From Lautropia sp. SCN 70-15 (GTDB lineage Bacteria; Pseudomonadota; Gammaproteobacteria; Burkholderiales; Burkholderiaceae_E), in the NCBI GenBank assembly GCA_001724315.1, contig MEEC01000113.1:1-8127 (forward strand): a stretch of DNA of 8,127 nucleotides. Reading direction: 5' to 3'. Positions 1 to 5,529 of this stretch are shown piece after piece. The first letter of the stretch is position 1; every line of letters begins with the position of its first letter. The notes under the pieces were generated by a model that had not been told where the DNA came from, made no database searches, and saw only the letters and a program-made list of their open reading frames with translations. Both the position numbers and the translations under genes were made by a program.

Positions 1-659
1 TGGCGCACCGGCCAGTGGTGCTGGCGGCCAGCACGCGAGACGGCGAGGAAGCCTTGATCCTCGACGCCTGGCAGGCCTGGCGGGCGCGGCAGGCGTCGGA
101 AGACGATCCGTCAGCGGTCCGGCCGCGGGCCGAGATGCGCTGGCCGCCGCTGCTGGCGATCGTGCCGCGTCACCCCCAGCGTTTCGACGAGGTGGCCCGC
201 GAGATCGAGGGCCGCGGCCTGCGAATGGTCCGCCGAAGCAGCTGGGGCGGCGCCGAACCGCCCGAAGCCGATCGCGAGGCCGAGGTGGTGCTCGGCGACT
301 CGATGGGCGAGATGTTCGCCTACTATGCGCTGGCCGACGTGGCGATCATCGGCGGCTCGCTGCTGCCCTTCGGCGGGCAGAACCTGATCGAGGCCTGTGC
401 GGCGGGAGTGCCGGTGGTCGTCGGCCCGCACACCTTCAACTTCGAGGCCGCGGCCGAGCAGGCCATCGTCGAGAACGCGGCGCTGCGCGCGCCGGATGCG
501 GCCGCCGCGCTGCGCGAGGCGCTGGAGATCGTGGCCGACCCGCTGCGGCGGCAGTCGCTCGGCGAGCACGCGCTGGCGTTCGCCGCGCGCCACCGTGGCG
601 CGACGGCGCGCACGGTGGAGGCGCTGGCGCCGCTGATCAGCGGCGAGCGGGAGCGGTAG
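1..659 (+). CDS. waaA: 3-deoxy-D-manno-octulosonic acid (Kdo) transferase, C-terminal part (5' end outside window)
   Basis: Transfers Kdo from CMP-Kdo to lipid A precursor at the inner face of the cytoplasmic membrane, an essential step of LPS inner-core assembly. The reading frame is already open at base 3 and 218 residues are visible, about half of a typical ~420-residue WaaA. Visible family motifs (numbered from base 3) are AASTRDGEE (8-16), LLAIVPRHPQRF (50-61), GDSMGEM (98-104), GGSLLPFGGQNLIEAC (117-132) and GPHTFNF (141-147). These match the GT-B C-terminal domain that binds CMP-Kdo. Between the first two motifs the chain is longer than I remember for E. coli WaaA, with an Arg/Ala/Pro-rich stretch at about residues 26-48. 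It ends with TAG at 657-659, inside the 3' end of the convergent TolC gene. The N-terminal membrane anchor and acceptor-binding domain lie outside the window. Confidence 0.95.
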   Translation, partial: AHRPVVLAASTRDGEEALILDAWQAWRARQASEDDPSAVRPRAEMRWPPLLAIVPRHPQRFDEVAREIEGRGLRMVRRSSWGGAEPPEADREAEVVLGDSMGEMFAYYALADVAIIGGSLLPFGGQNLIEACAAGVPVVVGPHTFNFEAAAEQAIVENAALRAPDAAAALREALEIVADPLRRQSLGEHALAFAARHRGATARTVEALAPLISGERER

Positions 660-2091
660 TCGCGGGGGGGCCCCCGGTCGCGGGGGCGCCGGTCGCGGGC
701 CGGGTGGGCGAGGCAGGCTGCATCGATCCTGTCGGCTGCGACGCCCCGGTGCGCGTATCCGGCGGGGGTACCGTCGACGGATCGACCAGCAGGGCGTTGA
801 CCGCGCGCAGGTCGTCCTCGGACAGGGTGCCCGCGGTGGACTTGAGCCGCAGGCCGTTGATCAGGACGTCGTAGCGGGCCCGCGCCAGGTCGCGCCGCGT
901 GGTGAAGAGCTGCTGCTGCGCGTTCAGCACGTCGATGTTGATCCGCACACCGACCTGGTAGCCGAGCAGGTTCGAGTCGAGCGCCAGCCGGCTGGAACGT
1001 TCGGCCGCTTCGAGCGCGCGCACCTGCCCGAGCCCGCTGTTGAGCCCAAGGAAGGACTGACGGGCGCCTTGCTCGGCAGCGCGGCGCGCGGTTTCCAGGT
1101 CGGACAGCGACCGCTCGTGGTTGGCCGCCGCCTCGCGCACCCGGGCGTCGATGCCGCCGCCGGTGTAGAGCGGGATGGCCAGCTGCAGGCCCACCGCCGC
1201 GTTGTTCGACTGGATTCCGACGAAGTTGGCCTGAGAGTTTCGCGAGTGCGAAAGCGAGCCCACCACATCGACGGTCGGGCTCTTCGCATAGCGCTGCCGG
1301 TCGATCTCGCGGCGCGCGATCTCCGCGCCCAGCTCGGCCTGCCTGACCTGCCAGGCGTCGCGTCGGGCACTGTCGAGCCAGTCGCGCTCGCGCGCGGGTT
1401 GCGGGCCCTGCAGCTCCACGCCGGGGCGCAGCACGTCGAGCTCGCCGGTGGGCCGGCCCACTAACTGGTCGAGCGCCGCCCGGCGCACCTCGAGCTCGTT
1501 CTGCGCGGCGAGCTCCTGCGCGACCGCGAGGTCGAATCGGGCCTGGGCTTCCTGCTGGTCGGTGATCGTGGCGGTGCCGACCTCGAAGTTGCGCTTGGCC
1601 GACGCCAGCTGCTCGCTGATCGCGCGCTTCTGCGCCTGGATCGTGGTCACGTTGTCCTGCGCGGCCAGCACGTCGAAGTAGGCCTGCGCTACCCGCACGA
1701 TCAGGTCCTGCTGCGCCTGCGCGAACCGGGCTTCGCCCAGCGTGGCCTGCAGCTTGCTCTGCTCGACCGCCTCCATGTTCTGCAGCCGGTAGAGCGGGTA
1801 GCTGAGCTGGATGCCGTAGAACTGGCTGGTGAAGTCGCGAGAGGGCGCGACGTTGGTGTCGGCGAAGTTCCGGCTGACCGACGCGCTGGCGCCGACCTGC
1901 GGCAGCAGCCCGGCCTGCGCCTGCGGCACCAGCTCGCGCGTGGCCGCCAGTTGCGCCCGGGCGCTGGCCACCTGCGAGTCGTTGCTCAGCGCGTCGCGCC
2001 AGGCCTGCAGCAGGTCGACGGCGAACGCGGGCGCCGACAGCGCCAGGCCGACAGCGGCGGCGCAGGTCCTGAGGAGAAGGGACTGGGTCAT
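637..2091 (-). CDS. tolC: TolC-family outer-membrane efflux/secretion channel
   Basis: Outer-membrane channel subunit (a homotrimer in this family) that provides the exit duct for tripartite efflux pumps or type I secretion. Length is 484 residues. A signal peptide is clear (charged start, hydrophobic core, AFA cleavage motif, mature protein from about V25). The typical internal duplication is visible: SYPLYRL (97-103) mirrors AIPLYTGGG (305-313), and VGTATITDQQEAQ (171-183) mirrors VGVRINIDVLNAQ (380-392), each followed by long helical segments. The C-terminal ~45 residues (from about 438) form a Pro/Thr/Ala/Gly-rich low-complexity tail, probably exposed to the periplasm. A GGAG Shine-Dalgarno (2098-2101) lies 6 nt before the ATG. 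It follows the rhodanese gene by 70 bp, and its stop (TGA, 639-637) lies inside the end of waaA. No pump or adaptor gene is adjacent, so its partner is elsewhere or it is shared. 'TolC-family' is certain; strict orthology to E. coli TolC is not. Confidence 0.92.
   Translation of the reverse strand: MTQSLLLRTCAAAVGLALSAPAFAVDLLQAWRDALSNDSQVASARAQLAATRELVPQAQAGLLPQVGASASVSRNFADTNVAPSRDFTSQFYGIQLSYPLYRLQNMEAVEQSKLQATLGEARFAQAQQDLIVRVAQAYFDVLAAQDNVTTIQAQKRAISEQLASAKRNFEVGTATITDQQEAQARFDLAVAQELAAQNELEVRRAALDQLVGRPTGELDVLRPGVELQGPQPARERDWLDSARRDAWQVRQAELGAEIARREIDRQRYAKSPTVDVVGSLSHSRNSQANFVGIQSNNAAVGLQLAIPLYTGGGIDARVREAAANHERSLSDLETARRAAEQGARQSFLGLNSGLGQVRALEAAERSSRLALDSNLLGYQVGVRINIDVLNAQQQLFTTRRDLARARYDVLINGLRLKSTAGTLSEDDLRAVNALLVDPSTVPPPDTRTGASQPTGSMQPASPTRPATGAPATGGPPATTAPARR
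674..699. repeat. 11-bp direct repeat in the tolC tail coding region
   Basis: CCGGTCGCGGG occurs at 674-684 and again at 689-699, a 15-bp period. It lies just after a G7C5 run (664-675). Read on the - strand it codes for the repeated Pro-Ala-Thr-Gly pattern of the TolC tail. It is probably a replication-slippage product within a low-complexity tail. Confidence 0.6.
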
Positions 2092-2109
2092 CGGGGACTC
2101 CGGGACATC

Positions 2110-2125
2110 CTGGGTATCTGGGTAT
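2110..2125. repeat. Tandem 8-bp repeat upstream of tolC
   Basis: CTGGGTAT is present twice head-to-tail (2110-2117 and 2118-2125) in the 70-bp gap between the rhodanese stop and the TolC start. It sits 19 nt upstream of the TolC ATG in - strand orientation, where it reads as two ATACCCAG units. It could be a regulator half-site pair, an mRNA leader element or chance. No recognisable -35/-10 pair accompanies it. Confidence 0.45.
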
Positions 2126-2161
2126 CGGCAGGCATCGCGCCGGCGGCAGCGGCCGGTCGGG

Positions 2162-2605
2162 TCAGTACCGAGCGCAGGCCGGATCCACCAGCCTGGCCCA
2201 GGCGTCGATGCCGCCGACCAGGTTGTAGACCTCGCGCGCGCCTCGGTGCTCGAGGAACATCGCCACCTGCATGCTGCGCATGCCGTGATGACAGTAGCAG
2301 ACGATGGGGCGGTCCGCGTCGACCAGCTCGTGCAGCCGCGTGGGGATCTTCTGCATCGGGATGTGCAGGCTGCCGGGGATCCGGCCGATCTGCACCTCCC
2401 AGTCTTCGCGAACGTCGAGCACCAGCGGGGTCTTCACCGGCGGATGCTGCGCGCCGACCGGGGTGTGCTCGTGGGCGCCCGGCGCGTGGAAACCGATGTC
2501 GGCGTCGGGCGCATCCGGCCGGGTGCCGGCCTGCGCCGCCCGGGTCGAATCCGCATTCGCGGCTTCGAGCCAGTTGGCGAGCTGGGCGGGCTGGATCTGG
2601 TGCAT
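2162..2605 (-). CDS. Single-domain rhodanese-like sulfurtransferase
   Basis: A small cytoplasmic rhodanese; family members carry sulfane sulfur on an active-site cysteine as a persulfide. The 147-residue product has the rhodanese landmarks LVLDVREDWEVQIGRIPGSLHIPM (residues 61-84), the catalytic loop CHHGMR (105-110, so Cys105 is the persulfide cysteine), and a GGIDAWA (131-137) near the C-terminus. Cys103 lies two residues before the catalytic Cys. The short N-terminal QLANWLEA helix is separated from the domain by an unusual linker (about residues 20-58) rich in Ala, Pro and His with no recognisable fold. No signal peptide is present. It starts 29 bp after the methyltransferase-like gene stop and is followed 70 bp later by TolC, consistent with cotranscription. 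The physiological sulfur acceptor cannot be read from the sequence. Confidence 0.9.
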   Translation of the reverse strand: MHQIQPAQLANWLEAANADSTRAAQAGTRPDAPDADIGFHAPGAHEHTPVGAQHPPVKTPLVLDVREDWEVQIGRIPGSLHIPMQKIPTRLHELVDADRPIVCYCHHGMRSMQVAMFLEHRGAREVYNLVGGIDAWARLVDPACARY

Positions 2606-2634
2606 GGCTCGGGTTCCGGAGGGCGACGGGCGTG

Positions 2635-3300
2635 TCAGAAGCGGAAGCTTTCCTTCCGGGGGAAGCCGACCAGCGGGGTAGCCACCGTGTCGAACAGGCT
2701 CTCGGTGGCGAACTCGCGCTCGCCCACCCGGGTGACCAGCTGCGCCACCATCATCGGCAGCGCGCCGACGATCGCGACCAGCCTGCCGCCCACGTTCAGC
2801 TGCTGCAGCAGCGAGTCGGGAACGAAGGGAACCGAGCCCGACAGCAGGATGACGTCCCAGCGCGATTCGGCGGCCGCTTCCAGGCCATTGCGCGCCTCGA
2901 CCGTGGCGTTGGCGATGGTCGCGCGCGACAGGTTCTCGGTCGCGAATCGGGCGAGCTCGGGGCGGATCTCGCAGCTGACCACGCGACGGGCGCGGTGCGC
3001 GAGCAGTGCCGCCATGTAGCCCGAACCGGCGCCGATCTCCAGCACGGTTTCGTGGCGTCGCACCGCGGCGGCCTGCAGCAGCCGAGCCTCGACCCTGGGC
3101 GCCAGCATCACTTCGCCGGTGGGTTTGCCATCGAGAGTCAGCGGGATCTCCATGTCGGTGAAGGCCAGCTGCCGCCAGGCGGGCGGAACGAAGTCCTCGC
3201 GCCGGACGACGAAGAGCAGGTCCAGCACATCCTGGTCGAGCACCTCCCAGGGGCGAATCTGCTGTTCGACCATGTTGAAGCGGGCGCGTTCGATGTCCAT
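2635..3300 (-). CDS. Protein-L-isoaspartate O-methyltransferase-like protein (Pcm family, divergent)
   Basis: A 221-residue class I SAM-dependent methyltransferase resembling the isoaspartate repair enzyme Pcm. SAM-binding motif I is VLEIGAGSGY (86-95), post-I is VVSCEIRPELA (107-117), the motif II region is WDVILLSGSVPFVP (148-161) and motif III is LNVGGRLVAIVG (168-179). The N-terminus (MVEQQIRPW, VRREDFVPP) also follows the Pcm pattern. However, the GQTIS-x-P segment that precedes motif I in classical Pcm is replaced by DGKPTGEVMLAP (57-68), so genuine isoaspartate repair activity is uncertain. The frame stays open to an ATG at 3414 inside the TetR gene; I chose 3300 because MDIERARFNMVEQQIRPW is where family homology begins and a GGAA lies 6 nt upstream. 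It follows the TetR gene by 43 bp. A TAGAAT hexamer (plus-strand 3341-3346) lies in that junction as a weak possible internal promoter, but no -35 is apparent. Confidence 0.85.
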   Translation of the reverse strand: MDIERARFNMVEQQIRPWEVLDQDVLDLLFVVRREDFVPPAWRQLAFTDMEIPLTLDGKPTGEVMLAPRVEARLLQAAAVRRHETVLEIGAGSGYMAALLAHRARRVVSCEIRPELARFATENLSRATIANATVEARNGLEAAAESRWDVILLSGSVPFVPDSLLQQLNVGGRLVAIVGALPMMVAQLVTRVGEREFATESLFDTVATPLVGFPRKESFRF

Positions 3301-3343
3301 CGCAGGTTCCGGAAGATCGTCGAAGAGGGGATAAAGGGGGATT

Positions 3344-4009
3344 CTAGCCAAGGAGGGGCGCCGGGCGGTCGCGCGGCGCGAGGGCGGCGAGCACCGAACG
3401 CAGGTGCGCGTCAAGGAATCGGTCGATCGGCACCTCGAAACCGGGCGGGCAGCAGGGCTGGATCGAGCGCTCCCAGATCGCCTTCATGACCAGTGGCGAC
3501 ATCCACAGGTGCACCGTGGCTTCCACGTCGACCTGCGCGAACTCGCCCCGGCCGATCCCTCGCTCGATGATCGCGCGCAGCAGCTTCGCGTTGGGAAGCA
3601 CGACCTCTTGCTGGAAGAAGAGGGCCAGCTCGGGGAAGTTGCCGGCCTCGCCGACGACCAGCTTGGCGATGCCGGCGAGCTTGGTGGCGCCGAAGCGGGT
3701 CCACCACCCTTCGAAGAACGCGCGCAGAAGTTCCGCGCTGCCCGACTGCCAGGCAGCCACCTCGCGCTCGAAGGACTCGATCAGCGGCACGATGTTCTGC
3801 CGGACCACCGCCTTGAACAGGTCTTCCTTGCTGGCGTAGTAGAGGTAGAGCGTGCCCTTGCTGACGCCGGCGCGCGCGGCGACTCCGTCGAGCCGGGTCG
3901 CGGCGAAGCCGCGCTCCACGAACAGGTCGAGCGCGGCATCGAGGAGCTCGCCGGGGCGCGCCTCCTTGCGGCGCTCCCAGCGCGGGGAACGGGACGATAC
4001 GGCAGCCAT
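3344..4009 (-). CDS. TetR/AcrR-family transcriptional repressor
   Basis: A 221-residue DNA-binding regulator. The N-terminal TetR_N helix-turn-helix domain spans about residues 20-70 (LLDAALDLFVERGFAATRLD, then VAARAGVSKGTLYLYYASKEDLF). The recognition helix and the conserved GTLYLYY-x-SKEDLF are textbook for the family. The ligand-binding and dimerisation region carries VVGEAGNFPELALFFQQEVV (118-137), a pattern common in TetR regulators of efflux genes. No strong Shine-Dalgarno precedes the ATG at 4009; the start is placed by the HTH position and because the upstream DNA changes to an AT-rich control island. A perfect palindrome lies 22 bp upstream, as expected for autorepression. The gene heads the unit with the methyltransferase-like, rhodanese and TolC genes, so the inferred target is that operon. 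The inducing ligand is unknown. Confidence 0.92.
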   Translation of the reverse strand: MAAVSSRSPRWERRKEARPGELLDAALDLFVERGFAATRLDGVAARAGVSKGTLYLYYASKEDLFKAVVRQNIVPLIESFEREVAAWQSGSAELLRAFFEGWWTRFGATKLAGIAKLVVGEAGNFPELALFFQQEVVLPNAKLLRAIIERGIGRGEFAQVDVEATVHLWMSPLVMKAIWERSIQPCCPPGFEVPIDRFLDAHLRSVLAALAPRDRPAPLLG

Positions 4010-4031
4010 CGGCGGGTCGGGCGGACCTAAA

Positions 4032-4045
4032 TGACCATTGGGTCA
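4032..4045. promoter_or_regulatory. Candidate TetR operator (14-bp palindrome)
   Basis: TGACC-ATTG-GGTCA is a perfect inverted repeat (5-bp arms, 4-bp spacer), beginning 22 bp upstream of the TetR start codon in the only AT-rich stretch of the window. Its size and position suit a TetR dimer acting on its own promoter. Binding is inferred, not shown. Confidence 0.6.
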
Positions 4046-4049
4046 GCAA

Positions 4050-4055
4050 ATTTTA
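4050..4055 (-). promoter_or_regulatory. Possible -10 element for the TetR-led operon
   Basis: On the - strand this reads TAAAAT, 5 of 6 matches to the sigma-70 -10 consensus. Transcription would start within or next to the palindrome at 4032-4045, giving a leader of roughly 35 nt, so a bound repressor would block initiation. No convincing -35 hexamer is visible about 17 nt upstream, so this is tentative. Confidence 0.35.
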
Positions 4056-4081
4056 CCGCACCAGCCTGTCGCGCGTCTCTG

Positions 4082-4120
4082 GGGAGGGCCGCGCGGGCTG
4101 CGCCCCGGCGACGCCCTCCC
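4082..4120 (-). terminator. GC-rich hairpin downstream of the carbonic anhydrase gene (possible terminator)
   Basis: GGGAGGGC (4082-4089) pairs perfectly with GCCCTCCC (4113-4120). Within the 23-nt loop, GGGC (4095-4098) can pair with GCCC (4102-4105). It sits 17 bp past the carbonic anhydrase stop and before the TetR promoter island, where an end to the nar transcript is expected. No T-tract follows on either strand, so it is not a classical intrinsic terminator; it may stabilise a 3' end or be incidental. Confidence 0.35.
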
Positions 4121-4136
4121 GCTCGCGCAGGTCCGT

Positions 4137-4844
4137 TCAGGCCTCGAGCCGCAGCTCCGGGCAGAAGTGAAGGGGCTCGCCGCCGTCGATGCGCCCGAAG
4201 CGATGCGTCTCGCGGTTCCAGACCAGGATCTCCGACGAGCCGATGTGATAGACCCAGCCGTGCAGCCGCAGCTTGCCCTTGGCCAGTCGCGCGGCCACCG
4301 GGGGGAGCGTGCGCAGGTTGGCCATCTGCGTGAGCACGTGCACCTGGGTCATCGCTTCGGTGCGCTCGCGCTCGGGGAGGTCGGCGAAGTTCTCGGCCAC
4401 GATCGCCCGCGTGGGCTCGGCCAGCGACAGCCATTGCCGAACCGCCGGCATCTGCTCGAGCGCCTCGGGGTTCATCAGGCCGCGGATCGCGCCGCAGTGC
4501 GAATGCCCGCAGACGATGATGTCCTCCACGCCCAGCGCCACCACCGCGAACTCCACCGTGGCCTCGGCGCCGCCCTTGGCCGCGCCGTAGGGCGGCACGA
4601 TGTGCCCGGCGTTGCGCATGATGAACAGGTCGCCCGGATTCGTGTCGGTGATCAGGAAGGGATTGATCCGCGAGTCGGAGCAGGTGACGAACAGCGCCTT
4701 CGGCGCCTGGCCGGCCGCCAGGCTGCCGAAGAACTCGCGCGCCTCGGGCGCGATCGCCTGCTGGAAATGGCTGGCACCCTCGACGATGTCGCGCAGCGGG
4801 TTGATGCCCTCGCACACGGGGCGCATGCGCATGCCGGTCGGCAT
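4137..4844 (-). CDS. Beta-class carbonic anhydrase
   Basis: A zinc enzyme interconverting CO2 and bicarbonate in the cytoplasm. The 235-residue product has the complete beta-class active site: zinc ligands Cys55, His114 and Cys117, and the Asp57-Arg59 dyad, seen in CSDSRINP (55-62) and GHSHCG (113-118). The connecting TNPGDLFIMRNAGHIVPPYG (68-87) is strongly conserved in the plant/cyanobacterial-like branch of the class. No signal peptide is evident. Possible starts are Met1, Met5 and Met7. I chose Met1 because its ATG follows the prolyl isomerase TGA by 1 nt (TGA-C-ATG), a typical coupling arrangement. It is the last gene of the narHJI block and is followed by a hairpin and then the TetR control region. 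An enzymatic role in nitrate respiration is inferred only from position; a general role in CO2/bicarbonate supply is equally possible. Confidence 0.95.
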   Translation of the reverse strand: MPTGMRMRPVCEGINPLRDIVEGASHFQQAIAPEAREFFGSLAAGQAPKALFVTCSDSRINPFLITDTNPGDLFIMRNAGHIVPPYGAAKGGAEATVEFAVVALGVEDIIVCGHSHCGAIRGLMNPEALEQMPAVRQWLSLAEPTRAIVAENFADLPERERTEAMTQVHVLTQMANLRTLPPVAARLAKGKLRLHGWVYHIGSSEILVWNRETHRFGRIDGGEPLHFCPELRLEA

Positions 4845-4845
4845 G

Positions 4846-5529
4846 TCACTGCACCAGCGGCGAAGGGCTGTCGCTGGCCAGCCGCTGCAGGTACTGGCGG
4901 CAGGCGGTCAGCCAGGCGTCGGTGGCCAGGTCGCGCTCGACGGCTTCGCGGCAGGCCTCGAAGTCCGGCGCCTCGCCCTCGTCGATCTGGTCGACCCGCA
5001 CGATGTGGAAGCCGAATCGGGTGGCAAGCAGCAGCGGCAGCAGGCCCGGCTCGCGCGCTTCGAACACCGCCTGCTCGAACTCGGGAACGGTCTGCCCGCG
5101 CTCGAGGGCGCCCAGGCCGCCCCCCTCGGCGCCGCTCGGGCAGTTGGACTCCTCGCGGGCCAGCGCCTCGAAGCGCGCGGGATCGGCGAGCACCTCCTTC
5201 AGCCGGCGCTCGGCATGCTCGCGCAGCGCGCCCACCGGCACGCGCGGCGTGACGCCGTACAGCACGTGCGAGACCACCCGGCGCGCGCCGACGCGGTAGT
5301 TCTCGGCGTGCGCGTCGAACCAGCGCCGCGCCTCGTGCTCGCCCGGGGTCTTCCAGGGCACCTCGTGCTCGAGCACGCGCAGCAGCAGCGCCTGCTCGGC
5401 GTCGGGCGAGGCGAAGACCACGGTGTCCGGGTCGGCGCCGTCTTCCAGCCAGCCGAGCTCGGCAGCGCGGGCGAGCAGCGCGGCGCGGCTCTGCTCGAAG
5501 CCGGGCAAAGCGGATTCGTCGGGGCTCAT
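4846..5529 (-). CDS. Parvulin-type peptidyl-prolyl cis-trans isomerase (NifM/PpiC-like) of the nar operon
   Basis: A 227-residue cytoplasmic foldase. The N-terminal ~80 residues are helical and unassigned. The parvulin domain spans about 84-182: RVVSHVLYGV (84-93, conserved His88), FEALAREESNCPSGAEGGGLG (120-140, the hallmark S-x-C-P-S-x-x-x-G-G motif), VPEFEQAVF (148-156) and TRFGFHIVRVD (170-180, conserved His175). A C-terminal helix follows. There is no signal peptide or membrane segment, unlike periplasmic SurA/PpiD, so it should act in the cytoplasm where NarG and NarH mature. The ATG at 5529 is preceded by AGGAA (plus-strand 5538-5542) with 8-nt spacing, supporting this start. It lies 64 bp after narI, with a 22-codon micro-ORF bridging the gap. 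Help in folding nitrate reductase or a partner is inferred from context. Confidence 0.88.
   Translation of the reverse strand: MSPDESALPGFEQSRAALLARAAELGWLEDGADPDTVVFASPDAEQALLLRVLEHEVPWKTPGEHEARRWFDAHAENYRVGARRVVSHVLYGVTPRVPVGALREHAERRLKEVLADPARFEALAREESNCPSGAEGGGLGALERGQTVPEFEQAVFEAREPGLLPLLLATRFGFHIVRVDQIDEGEAPDFEACREAVERDLATDAWLTACRQYLQRLASDSPSPLVQ

Noticed and set aside
664..675. G7C5 palindrome as a bidirectional terminator between waaA and tolC
   Set aside because: It lies inside the tolC coding sequence, cannot form a stable loop and has no T-tract. It is explained by Gly/Pro-type codons of the low-complexity tail.
2140..2156. 5-bp GC hairpin (CCGGC/GCCGG) after the rhodanese stop as a terminator
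   Set aside because: Such short GC stems are expected by chance here, and there is no T-tract; TolC appears cotranscribed.
3301..3414. Upstream start at 3414 for the methyltransferase-like protein
   Set aside because: The extra 38 residues are Arg/Pro-rich, overlap the TetR coding end and do not resemble the family N-terminus. The ATG at 3300 begins the conserved sequence.
1829..3489. Long + strand open frames (396 and 512 codons) antisense to tolC, rhodanese and the methyltransferase-like gene
   Set aside because: They are Arg/Ala/Gly-rich with no recognisable domain and lie opposite genes with clear family motifs. Open antisense frames are expected at this GC content.
3411..4049. Alternative - strand frame over the TetR gene starting in the AT-rich island
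   Set aside because: It is Arg-rich with no domain, and its start lies upstream of and inside the promoter/operator region. The helix-turn-helix frame is the real one.
4038..5252. 404-codon + strand open frame opposite carbonic anhydrase and parvulin
   Set aside because: Composition is dominated by Arg, Ala and Gly. The opposite strand carries unmistakable zinc-ligand and parvulin motifs.
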